8,277 nt of DNA, from positions 1-8,277 of the forward strand of contig JAFPVN010000341.1 in assembly GCA_017395275.1 (NCBI GenBank). The letters are read 5' to 3'. The translations under genes and the position numbers were made by a program. Below the pieces are notes generated by a model. It was given only the letters and a program-made list of their open reading frames with translations, had not been told where the DNA came from and searched no databases. This document shows positions 1 to 5,961 of the stretch, in pieces. Each line of letters opens with the position of its first letter. The stretch's first letter is position 1. Source of the DNA: Candidatus Methanomethylophilaceae archaeon (GTDB lineage: Archaea > Thermoplasmatota > Thermoplasmata > Methanomassiliicoccales > Methanomethylophilaceae).

Positions 1-285
1 CCCTGGGGGATGCGAATCCTCCCGAATGGGAGTGCGTACGGCGGAATGGGACTGCCCATGCCTGAACGCGAGTTCAGGGGTTGGTGCTATCGCCCTCACA
101 GCGCAGAAATGTTGCTGTGGTTCCTGTCAACAGGAGAGGTGTCAAAGCCTCGGGTGCAGCCTCCGGATCACTGCGTCCAATACGCGGCGTACCGGAAAAC
201 GAAGCCCGCCATCGAGCGGGAACCGTCAAGACTGACGTGTCGCGCGGCCAACCGTTGAGGTTGGGCCCGGGGGTAACCCCGGGTG
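1..285 (+). ncRNA. Densely structured RNA, possibly omega-RNA/right end of a TnpB (IS200/IS605) element; runs off left edge
   Basis: Perfect stems follow one another across the region: 19-23/28-32 (loop GAAT), 46-50/55-59 (loop ACTG), 61-67/72-78 (loop GCGA, a GNRA tetraloop), 97-102/114-119, 122-126/131-135 (loop TCAA), 205-209/216-220, 224-228/233-237, 248-253/259-264 and 266-272/277-283 (loop GTAA, also GNRA). Such packing, mostly with four-base loops, is what a folded RNA looks like. Two frames stay open for about 80 codons (1-258 and 2-235) and a third ends with TGA at 63-65, but none gives a recognisable protein. TnpB elements are known to end in a hairpin-rich omega-RNA that overlaps the tnpB 3' end and finishes at a GC-rich hairpin near the element boundary. 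The 266-283 hairpin fits that layout. I did not find conserved motifs of archaeal RNase P RNA, SRP RNA or tRNA. Structure is seen; identity and strand are inferred. Confidence 0.45.
266..283 (+). other. Terminal GC hairpin with GTAA tetraloop
   Basis: CCCGGGG (266-272), loop GTAA (273-276), CCCCGGG (277-283): a perfect 7-bp stem closed by a GNRA loop, the strongest stem at this edge. It directly follows a 6-bp stem at 248-264, so the two could stack. It could be the right-end hairpin of an IS200/IS605-type element or the 3' hairpin of the RNA. There is no T-run after it, so it does not look like a classical terminator. Confidence 0.5.
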
Positions 286-297
286 TATTCTATACAC
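283..297. promoter_or_regulatory. 15-bp inverted repeat before the LRR operon promoter
   Basis: GTGTAT (283-288), spacer TCT, ATACAC (292-297): a perfect 6-bp inverted repeat sharing its first base with the GC hairpin before it. It lies about 40 bases upstream of the TATA box of the LRR operon. It could be an operator for that operon, part of the RNA or transposon end, or chance. Nothing in the sequence decides between these. Confidence 0.25.
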
Positions 298-336
298 AAT
301 TTCGACAACAGACTATCGTCTGGGTCATTCGAGAGG

Positions 337-344
337 TTATTTAA
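337..344 (+). promoter_or_regulatory. TATA box of the LRR-exporter operon
   Basis: TTATTTAA at 337-344, preceded by a purine-rich GAGAGG that could serve as a BRE. An archaeal TATA box centred here would start transcription near 366-368, just before the ATG at 370. That supports 370 rather than the ATG at 358 as the start codon, and suggests a very short or absent leader. Confidence 0.5.
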
Positions 345-369
345 CCGATCACTCGATATGGTGACGTAC

Positions 370-1983
370 ATGAGGTCGCTGATCGTCTCTGCCTTCGCCG
401 TTGCGGCGATCGCAATATGCATCCTGGCGATGCCCTCAGCAGATGCTGAGGAGGAATCGGTCGTCACCTATCAGGGCATGAGCTTCTACGTGGAGCCCGG
501 CACCGCCGATGCGCGCCTCACCGACATCGATTACCAGGCATACGTTCCCAACCTCGTGATCCCTGACGAGTTCACCCTGGACAAGACATACAGGGTAGTG
601 GGCATAACATCGTATTCCGTCTGTTCCCCTGTGGTCACGACCATCAGCTTTCACGACAACCACTATCTGGAGGACATCAACTCGACCGCGTTCGACTGCC
701 CTAACCTCCAGGCGTTCACAGACCTGAACAATGTCAAATACGTCGCCGAAGGCGGCATCCTCTACGGCAAAAGCGGCCCCGACATGCGCAGCATAGTCAA
801 ATGTCCCGCCGCCATCGCCATCACATCCTACGAGATCTCGGATTGCGACGCCATCCTGCCGTTGGCATTCAGCGGCTGTACCGGGTTGCAGGAGATCACA
901 TTCGGGACCGACGTCAAGCTGACTGAGATACCGCCATGTGCATTCCAGGGTTGCACCTCGCTTTCCAAGATCGGTTACGACAGCACCGACGGTTACAACA
1001 ACCTTCCAGAATCGATCCTCCTCATAAGATTCAACGCGTTCTACGGGTGCACATCACTCGGCAACATTCGCATGCCGGAATCGCTGCGCATCATAGAGGA
1101 CTTCGCATTCGCGGGATGCGGTTTCGAGCGCTTCAACATCAACACCGGGATCTCATACATCGAGGACAGGGCATTCTCCGGATGCATCAATCTCACTTCC
1201 TTCGAGTACATCTTCAATCAGTTCTACGACACTCCCGGATACGCGGTGATCGACGGGATACTCTATTCCGACGGCCGCATTAAGACCCTCGTCTGCTACC
1301 CTGCGGGAAAGACCGGCGAGACCTACACTCTGAACGAGAAGGTCACCGGGATCTCCAGAGGCGCGTTCTCGGGAACGAAATATCTGAAGAACTTCGAAGT
1401 CAACACCCTGCTCACGGCCGTGGACATATTCGCATTCGAATCCTGCACGAGCCTGGAGTCCGTCGACCTCAAGGGCAGGGTGACCACTCTGGACATGTGT
1501 GCGTTCTCAGACTGCGTCAACCTAAGGACCGTGAATGGGATGTCGGGCGTGGTCACGATAGGCGAGAACGCGTTCGAGAACTGCGGCATCACGAGTATCG
1601 ACCTCCCGTCCTCGATCAAGTCCATCGGCGGATGGGCGTTTTCCGGAAGTAAGCTCACATCCATCACAGTGCCAGACGCCGAGGTTAGCATGGGTAGAGA
1701 TGTGTTCATCAAGTGCACCGGCCTCAAGGACATCACCTTCGAGGGCGACAGTTTCACCCTGGTTCCCGGATCCCTCAACATCGGTATCGATGGTTCCCAG
1801 GCAGAGGTCACCGTCCACATAATCAAGACCGCTTCGATACCTTCCGACGCATGCAACGACGGCTTCACCACCGTCAAGATAGACAAGGAGGGGGAGCACC
1901 CCTATCCGTACGAAAACCTGATAGGGGTTTTTGTATGCCTGCTGATACTGCTCGGTATCATCAGGATCATCAAGGAGGTCTGA
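370..1983 (+). CDS. Secreted, membrane-anchored BspA-like leucine-rich-repeat protein
   Basis: A 537-residue surface protein, probably for adhesion or ligand binding outside the cell. Residues 1-26 form a signal peptide: an Arg, a long Ala/Ile/Val core, then a cleavage-like ADA before three Glu. The body holds about twelve LRR_5 (BspA/TpLRR) units, seen as repeated 'AF-x-x-C-x-x-L' motifs such as GCTSL, GCINL, SCTSL, DCVNL and KCTGL. Two non-repeat inserts of the 'DGILYSDGR...YPAGKTG' type, common in BspA proteins, interrupt the array. Residues about 515-534 are a membrane helix followed by the short tail KEV, so the protein is held by its C-terminus. The frame is open from a GTG at 283 and has an ATG at 358. 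I chose ATG 370 because it begins the signal peptide, has GGTGA at 360-364 as a ribosome site, and fits the TATA box. Its stop lies one base before the exporter permease, indicating co-transcription. The ligand is unknown. Confidence 0.85.
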   Translation: MRSLIVSAFAVAAIAICILAMPSADAEEESVVTYQGMSFYVEPGTADARLTDIDYQAYVPNLVIPDEFTLDKTYRVVGITSYSVCSPVVTTISFHDNHYLEDINSTAFDCPNLQAFTDLNNVKYVAEGGILYGKSGPDMRSIVKCPAAIAITSYEISDCDAILPLAFSGCTGLQEITFGTDVKLTEIPPCAFQGCTSLSKIGYDSTDGYNNLPESILLIRFNAFYGCTSLGNIRMPESLRIIEDFAFAGCGFERFNINTGISYIEDRAFSGCINLTSFEYIFNQFYDTPGYAVIDGILYSDGRIKTLVCYPAGKTGETYTLNEKVTGISRGAFSGTKYLKNFEVNTLLTAVDIFAFESCTSLESVDLKGRVTTLDMCAFSDCVNLRTVNGMSGVVTIGENAFENCGITSIDLPSSIKSIGGWAFSGSKLTSITVPDAEVSMGRDVFIKCTGLKDITFEGDSFTLVPGSLNIGIDGSQAEVTVHIIKTASIPSDACNDGFTTVKIDKEGEHPYPYENLIGVFVCLLILLGIIRIIKEV

Positions 1984-1984
1984 C

Positions 1985-2776
1985 ATGAATCTGTTCTCCC
2001 GTCTCATAAAGTCGTTCAAGGACGTGAAGGAGAACAAAATCATCCTCCTGGCGATGATACGCAGGAACACCGCCGGCAGATACAAGAACTCCTATCTCGG
2101 ATTCGTATGGCATCTGCTCCTGCCGGTGCTGATGATCATCGTCCTGTACATCACGTTCTCATCCATCAGGCCCCGCCCCATACCAGGATTCTGGATCTAT
2201 CTGAGCTCGGGCATGTTCCCCATATCGTTCATATCGAGCAGCCTCCGCGGACGCGCGGTGGTCAGCAACGCCAATTACATAACCAAAATGAAGTTCCCGA
2301 GGGAGATCGTGGTCATAGCCAGCGTGTTGACGGATTTCCTCTCGGTGCTGTTCGCCTACACGATAATAGTCATGGTGATCCTCCTCGCCGGACAGCCCGT
2401 GAACTGGCTGGGGGCCGCGGTGCTGCCGGTGGAGCTCTTCCTGATGCTGATATTCTGCATAGGTTGCTCCTTCCTGGTATCCACCGTCACCGTGTACATC
2501 AAGGATGTCGGTTACTTCATGTCCGTGGCCATGAGGCTGGTCTTCTGGATCACGCCCACGTTCTTCATGATCAACGAGGCCTCCGGACTTCTGGCCGATA
2601 TCGTGTACTACAATCCGTTCACATACTTCGTGGAGACCTTCCACGACATCCTGTACTACGGCATAGTGCCGCACACGCTGTACTTCGTGACATCCTTATG
2701 CCTTGCCATAGGATTCTTCCTCGTCGGTGCGACAGTGTTCTTCCACTACGAGAAGAAGTTCCCGGAGGTGCTCTGA
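1985..2776 (+). CDS. ABC-2 type polysaccharide/polyol-phosphate exporter permease (TagG/Wzm family)
   Basis: A 263-residue membrane subunit of an ABC exporter that moves surface polymers such as O-antigen, teichoic-acid-like or S-layer-linked glycans outward. The N-terminus has the family's amphipathic stretch and a 'RYKNSYLGFVWHLLLPV' segment (about 32-48), much like the 'YKxSxLGxLWxLLxP' signature of TagG/Wzm. About six membrane helices follow, near residues 41-60, 67-86, 109-135, 143-170, 178-198 and 232-254. 'DVGYFMSVAMRLVFWITP' (174-191) and 'YNPFTYFVETFHDILYYG' (209-226) are also family-like. Length is typical. ATG 1985 is preceded by GGAGGT at 1974-1979 with a 5-base spacer. The stop TGA shares its last base with the ATG of the ATPase gene, so the two are translationally coupled. 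The exported substrate cannot be read from this sequence, and no glycosyltransferase is present here to suggest one. Confidence 0.9.
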   Translation: MNLFSRLIKSFKDVKENKIILLAMIRRNTAGRYKNSYLGFVWHLLLPVLMIIVLYITFSSIRPRPIPGFWIYLSSGMFPISFISSSLRGRAVVSNANYITKMKFPREIVVIASVLTDFLSVLFAYTIIVMVILLAGQPVNWLGAAVLPVELFLMLIFCIGCSFLVSTVTVYIKDVGYFMSVAMRLVFWITPTFFMINEASGLLADIVYYNPFTYFVETFHDILYYGIVPHTLYFVTSLCLAIGFFLVGATVFFHYEKKFPEVL

Positions 2777-4854
2777 TGTCCGACGAATACGAGACCGAGG
2801 GGCAGCGGCCCGCGGAGGTCAAGGACGACGTCGAGGTACCCGAGGCGCAGGGGGACGCGGAGACAGTGATCTCCATCAAAGGGATGAGCAAGGCCTACAG
2901 GATCGTCCAGCCCACCATCGTCAAGAATGGCAAGATCAGCCTCAAGAACCGCACCGATTACCCGATCTTCGACAACATAGACCTGGAGGTCAGGCGCGGG
3001 GACATCCTCGCCATCCTCGGACGCAACGGATGCGGGAAGAGCACATTCCTGAAGATAGTATCCGGCATCATAGAACCCGACAAGGGTACCGTGGAGGTGA
3101 AGGGCAAGATCGCCAGCATCCTCGAGCTCAGCATGGGTTTCCACGGCGACCTGACCGGAAGGGAGAACATCATCCTCAGGAGCCATTTCTACGGCATCCC
3201 GCGCAGCTACGTCCTGGAGCATCTGGACGACATCATAGAGTACACCGAATTGGGGGTGTTCATAGACAACCCCGTGAGGACCTATTCGTCGGGTATGAGG
3301 TCCCGTCTCGCGTTCTCCGTCATGGTGAACGTGGATGCGGACATATTCCTCATCGACGAGGCCCTGAGCACGGGGGACATGGCGTTCGCGTCCAAAGCGT
3401 CCGAGCACCTGAAGGAACTGGTGCGCAGCGGGAAGACGGTATTGTTCACGTCGCACAGCATGGGCACCATACGCCACACATGCAACCGCGCCATATGGAT
3501 CAATGACCACAGGATAGCCATGGACGGTCCAGCGGGCGAGGTCGTGGATGCCTACACCCGTTCCATCACGGACTCCTTCGAGGAGACGGAAGCCCTCGCC
3601 AAGGGCGGCTCGTCGGTGGCGCAGTACCGTCTCGCCACGTTCTACCGCGACGGCAACGGCGTCGGGAAGGACCCCGAACAGTACAGGAGATGGCTGGAGC
3701 AGGCCGCTTACAGGGACCACCCTATGGCGATGTCCGAACTGGCGGACATCCTGGTGTCGGAAGGCGACAGCGAGCGCGCGATGGAGCTCTACCGCCTGGC
3801 CGCGCAGGGCGGAGATTTCGAATCCCGCAGGAAGTACTCCGTGATGCTCGGGGAGACGCAGCACGAGGTCGAGGTCCTGAAGGGCGTCCTCAAGGGACTG
3901 ACAGATTCGGGATACCCTTACGATTACTACAACTACGGCTACCTGATGTACCGCTCGGCGCTGATGCCCCAGGATTACGAGGAGGCGTTCAGGTACGTCA
4001 CCTTGGCATCGGAGGCTGGCTGGACCGACGCGGATTACCTTCTGGGCCAGATGTACCGCGACGGGAAGGGCGTCGAGAGGTCCGTGGAGAAGGCGGAGGC
4101 ACTGTTCGTGAAGGCGGCCGAGGCCGGCCACCAGAGGGCGATGACCCTCCTGACGGACATGTACGGCGAAGGGAGGTACGTTCAGAGGGACCACGAGAAG
4201 GCGTTCCGCTTCTGCATGATGGCGGCCCAGAGCGGCAACCTGAAGTCGCAGTACATGGTGGCGAACATGCTCGCCGAGGGTCTCGGTACGGAGAGGGACC
4301 CCGAGGCGGCGAAGCGGTGGTACGCCAGGTACGCAAGCAGCTCCCTCAACGAGTTCCGCAGGACGGCAATGGATTCCCTGAGGTCCCGCGGGGACCCCGA
4401 CGGTCTGTACCTCGAGCTCCTGAAATCCAGTTCCCGCAGCCTGGATTCCCGCTCCATGATGTCGCTGGCATCCAAGTACGCGGACGGGAAGGACGTGAAG
4501 AAGAACAAGGATGCGGCATTCCAGCTGACCGAACGCGCCTCCGTTACCGGCGGATCCGCCAGGACCCGTCTGGGGATCATGTATCTCGAGGGTACGGGCG
4601 TGGAGAAGGACGAGACCAAGGCCTTTGAGCTGTTCAGGTCCGCGGCCGGATACGGCGACGCGTCGGGGATGTACAGGCTGGCCCTGATGTACAAGGACGG
4701 TATCGCCTGCGAGGAGAGTCAGGCCAACTACCGCATGTACATGCGCATGGCCTCCGAATGCGGCGACCGCGAGGCCCGTGCGCTGGTGTCGAAATGGGAC
4801 GGGAGGATCAAGCGCCGCAAGGCGAACAAGAACGGTCCCACCGATCCCGAATGA
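2776..4854 (+). CDS. ABC exporter ATPase (TagH/Wzt type) fused to a long Sel1-repeat domain
   Basis: A 692-residue fusion. Residues about 30-265 form the ATPase of a polysaccharide-export ABC system: Walker A GRNGCGKST (82-90), the family's 'LSMGFHGDLTGREN' segment (118-131), signature SSGMR (171-175), Walker B FLIDEALSTGD (191-201) and switch His in TSHS (225-228). All key residues are present, so it should be active and pair with the permease just upstream. From about 279 to 665 the protein carries roughly nine to eleven Sel1-like repeats (helical pairs of about 36 residues, e.g. 'LGQMYRDGKGVERSVEKA', 'LGIMYLEGTGVEKDETKA'), two of them degenerate, then a basic tail 'KRRKANKNG'. Wzt proteins often carry a C-terminal carbohydrate-binding domain, whereas TagH tails differ. 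Here a Sel1 solenoid, normally a protein-protein scaffold, takes that place. The start ATG 2776 has GGAGGTG at 2764-2770. The frame is open upstream, but that part overlaps the permease and reads like no protein. Confidence 0.92.
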   Translation: MSDEYETEGQRPAEVKDDVEVPEAQGDAETVISIKGMSKAYRIVQPTIVKNGKISLKNRTDYPIFDNIDLEVRRGDILAILGRNGCGKSTFLKIVSGIIEPDKGTVEVKGKIASILELSMGFHGDLTGRENIILRSHFYGIPRSYVLEHLDDIIEYTELGVFIDNPVRTYSSGMRSRLAFSVMVNVDADIFLIDEALSTGDMAFASKASEHLKELVRSGKTVLFTSHSMGTIRHTCNRAIWINDHRIAMDGPAGEVVDAYTRSITDSFEETEALAKGGSSVAQYRLATFYRDGNGVGKDPEQYRRWLEQAAYRDHPMAMSELADILVSEGDSERAMELYRLAAQGGDFESRRKYSVMLGETQHEVEVLKGVLKGLTDSGYPYDYYNYGYLMYRSALMPQDYEEAFRYVTLASEAGWTDADYLLGQMYRDGKGVERSVEKAEALFVKAAEAGHQRAMTLLTDMYGEGRYVQRDHEKAFRFCMMAAQSGNLKSQYMVANMLAEGLGTERDPEAAKRWYARYASSSLNEFRRTAMDSLRSRGDPDGLYLELLKSSSRSLDSRSMMSLASKYADGKDVKKNKDAAFQLTERASVTGGSARTRLGIMYLEGTGVEKDETKAFELFRSAAGYGDASGMYRLALMYKDGIACEESQANYRMYMRMASECGDREARALVSKWDGRIKRRKANKNGPTDPE

Positions 4855-4877
4855 TCCTCCGATGCCTTTCTGTTACC

Positions 4878-4917
4878 TTTTTTCATACATGTCAGACAAC
4901 CATATGACATGATTTTT
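4878..4917 (+). terminator. Probable terminator region of the LRR-exporter operon
   Basis: A run of six T (4878-4883) begins 24 bases after the operon's stop codon, the usual form of an archaeal terminator. Just beyond it CATGTCA (4888-4894) and TGACATG (4905-4911) form a perfect 7-bp inverted repeat with a 10-base loop, followed by five T (4913-4917). Either or both could end transcription. Confidence 0.5.
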
Positions 4918-4931
4918 CGAAGCCCCAGATC

Positions 4932-4946
4932 GGTCCTTTACGGACC
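4932..4946. repeat. Small hairpin in the intergenic region
   Basis: GGTCC (4932-4936) and GGACC (4942-4946) pair around the loop TTTAC, and the sequence after it is pyrimidine-rich. It may be a backup terminator for the upstream operon. A 5-bp stem alone is weak evidence. Confidence 0.25.
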
Positions 4947-5110
4947 CCTTCATTTCCTGTGAAAAATCAATCTCGTTGCTTAATCCAGTTCACGAATCAA
5001 CATCGAAATCGTTTTATCTCTATCTCGATAATTACTCAAAAGTTAACTTTACTGCTTAACAAAATCCATAATAACGTTAATTTTGAAATAATGTTATGAG
5101 AATAGTTAAC

Positions 5111-5128
5111 GTCTGACAGATGTCCGAC
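5111..5128. promoter_or_regulatory. 18-bp imperfect palindrome upstream of the recombinase genes
   Basis: GTCTGACAGATGTCCGAC: 14 of 18 positions are symmetric, with a central GA and one mismatch in each arm at the same place. It ends four bases before a TATA-like box and 27 bases before the recombinase start codon. It may be an operator used for autoregulation or a recombinase core site. Serine recombinase sites are typically imperfect palindromes around a central dinucleotide. The symmetry is seen; the role is inferred. Confidence 0.4.
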
Positions 5129-5132
5129 AATT

Positions 5133-5140
5133 TTTATATA
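5133..5140 (+). promoter_or_regulatory. TATA-like box of the recombinase operon
   Basis: TTTATATA at 5133-5140 matches the archaeal consensus well. Its centre is only about 18 bases from the ATG at 5155, closer than the 24-30 bases seen at the other promoters here, so a standard start site would fall inside the coding region. It may be used with unusual spacing, or transcription may begin further upstream. Confidence 0.4.
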
Positions 5141-5154
5141 CCTCCGAAGAGAAT

Positions 5155-5961
5155 ATGACTAACGGGGAGGGGAGAAGTCTGAGGGCTGCACTTTACACGA
5201 GAGTCTCGACGGAAGAGCAGGCAGCGGACGGATTCTCTTTGGATGCACAATTGAACAAACTGAAGAGCTACTGCAAGCTCCAAGGTTGGGAAATTGCTGG
5301 AGTGTATTGCGAGCAGGGTCAATCCGGCCGCGATACGAAAAGACGTCCACAGTACCAGAAGATGATGTCCGAATCGGACAGCTGGGACGTGGTCCTCGTC
5401 TACAAGCTGGACAGGATCCACAGGAACAGCATGAACTTCGCCCGGATGCTCGAGGAACTCGATAAGAAAGGCAAGGAGTTCTGTTCGGTCCAGGACAACT
5501 TCGACACGGGTACGGCCATGGGGCGCTTCGTGAGGGATGTCACGGAGCGCATCGCTCAGCTAGAGAGCGAACAAACCGGAGAAAGGGTGAAACAGGCTAT
5601 GGATTTCAAGAAAGCAATGGGAGGAATCGTATCCAGGCTTCCGTTTGGATACACCAAGAAACAGAACACCGCAGTCACGAACGACGAGCAGGCTTTCGTC
5701 GTCCGTGCGATCTACAGGATGGTCGACAGGGGATTCAGCGTCGACGACATCGTGAAGTACCTCGATAAAGGAGAAGTGCCCACGAGCAACGGACAGCGCT
5801 GGAGGAGATCCACCGTCTACAACATCCTCAAGAACCCGATCTACGCGGGCTACATCAACCGCGGCGGGGTCTACATCCAGGCGAACATGCCTGCGATCAT
5901 CGAGAAGGAACTCTTCGAGAGCATCAACGGTCCGATCGCAACCAAGATCGAGCGCAAATGA
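5155..5961 (+). CDS. Serine site-specific recombinase, first of a tandem pair
   Basis: A 268-residue DNA recombinase that would cut and rejoin DNA through a serine phosphodiester link. Residues about 10-150 are the resolvase/invertase catalytic domain: Arg16 and nucleophile Ser18 in YTRVSTEEQ, then 'KLDRIHR' with Asp86, Arg87 and Arg90, and the long helix start 'LESEQTGERV' (136-145). Residues about 160-260 match the 'Recombinase' DNA-binding domain, including 'FGYTKK' and 'TVYNILKNPIYAGYINRGG'. It ends soon after 'KELFESINGP'. Large serine recombinases usually continue for another 150-300 residues with a zinc ribbon and coiled coil, and these are absent. No in-frame ATG, GTG or TTG lies between 5155 and the catalytic motif, so ATG 5155 is the best start, although no ribosome site is evident. 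Its stop overlaps the start of the second recombinase by four bases, so the two are made together. Codon use is less GC-biased near the start than in the exporter operon. Confidence 0.92.
   Translation: MTNGEGRSLRAALYTRVSTEEQAADGFSLDAQLNKLKSYCKLQGWEIAGVYCEQGQSGRDTKRRPQYQKMMSESDSWDVVLVYKLDRIHRNSMNFARMLEELDKKGKEFCSVQDNFDTGTAMGRFVRDVTERIAQLESEQTGERVKQAMDFKKAMGGIVSRLPFGYTKKQNTAVTNDEQAFVVRAIYRMVDRGFSVDDIVKYLDKGEVPTSNGQRWRRSTVYNILKNPIYAGYINRGGVYIQANMPAIIEKELFESINGPIATKIERK

Larger units (their letters stand above)
4855..5154. other. AT-rich intergenic region between exporter operon and recombinase pair
   Basis: About 300 bases with no plausible gene and clearly lower GC than both neighbours, especially from 4960 to 5140. 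It holds the terminator signals, a small hairpin, repeated TTAAC-type elements (GTTAAC at 5042-5047, CTTAAC at 5055-5060, GTTAAT at 5076-5081, GTTAAC at 5105-5110), an 18-bp imperfect palindrome and a TATA-like box. The repeated motifs may be binding sites for a regulator or for the recombinases. The composition change is also what an insertion boundary can look like. Confidence 0.55.

Noticed and set aside
10..258. 82-codon open frame at the left edge
   Set aside because: The translation resembles no protein I know. Another frame is equally open, and the hairpin density explains the region better. A tail of tnpB in one of these frames remains possible.
283..369. Longer starts for the LRR protein at GTG 283 or ATG 358
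   Set aside because: They place extra residues before a typical signal peptide, and the TATA box at 337-344 would start transcription after 358.
1323..2085. Two 187-codon minus-strand open frames opposite the LRR and permease genes
   Set aside because: Both are mirrored by strongly supported forward genes with clear domains and have no promoter or family signature.
2107..2775. An open frame extending the exporter ATPase 223 codons upstream
   Set aside because: It lies out of frame inside the permease gene and its sequence is a His/Arg-rich shadow. ATG 2776 has a strong ribosome site and overlaps the permease stop.
2746..4194. 482-codon open frame on the minus strand opposite the Sel1 gene
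   Set aside because: It is a by-product of GC-rich codon bias in the real gene. Its sequence is His/Val/Gly-rich low-complexity shadow with no ribosome site or family features.
4890..5118. Possible invertible segment between TGTCAGAC (4890-4897) and GTCTGACA (5111-5118)
   Set aside because: The inverted match is only 8 bp with no extension, and a match of that length is expected by chance in a stretch of this size. The left copy is better explained as part of the terminator hairpin.
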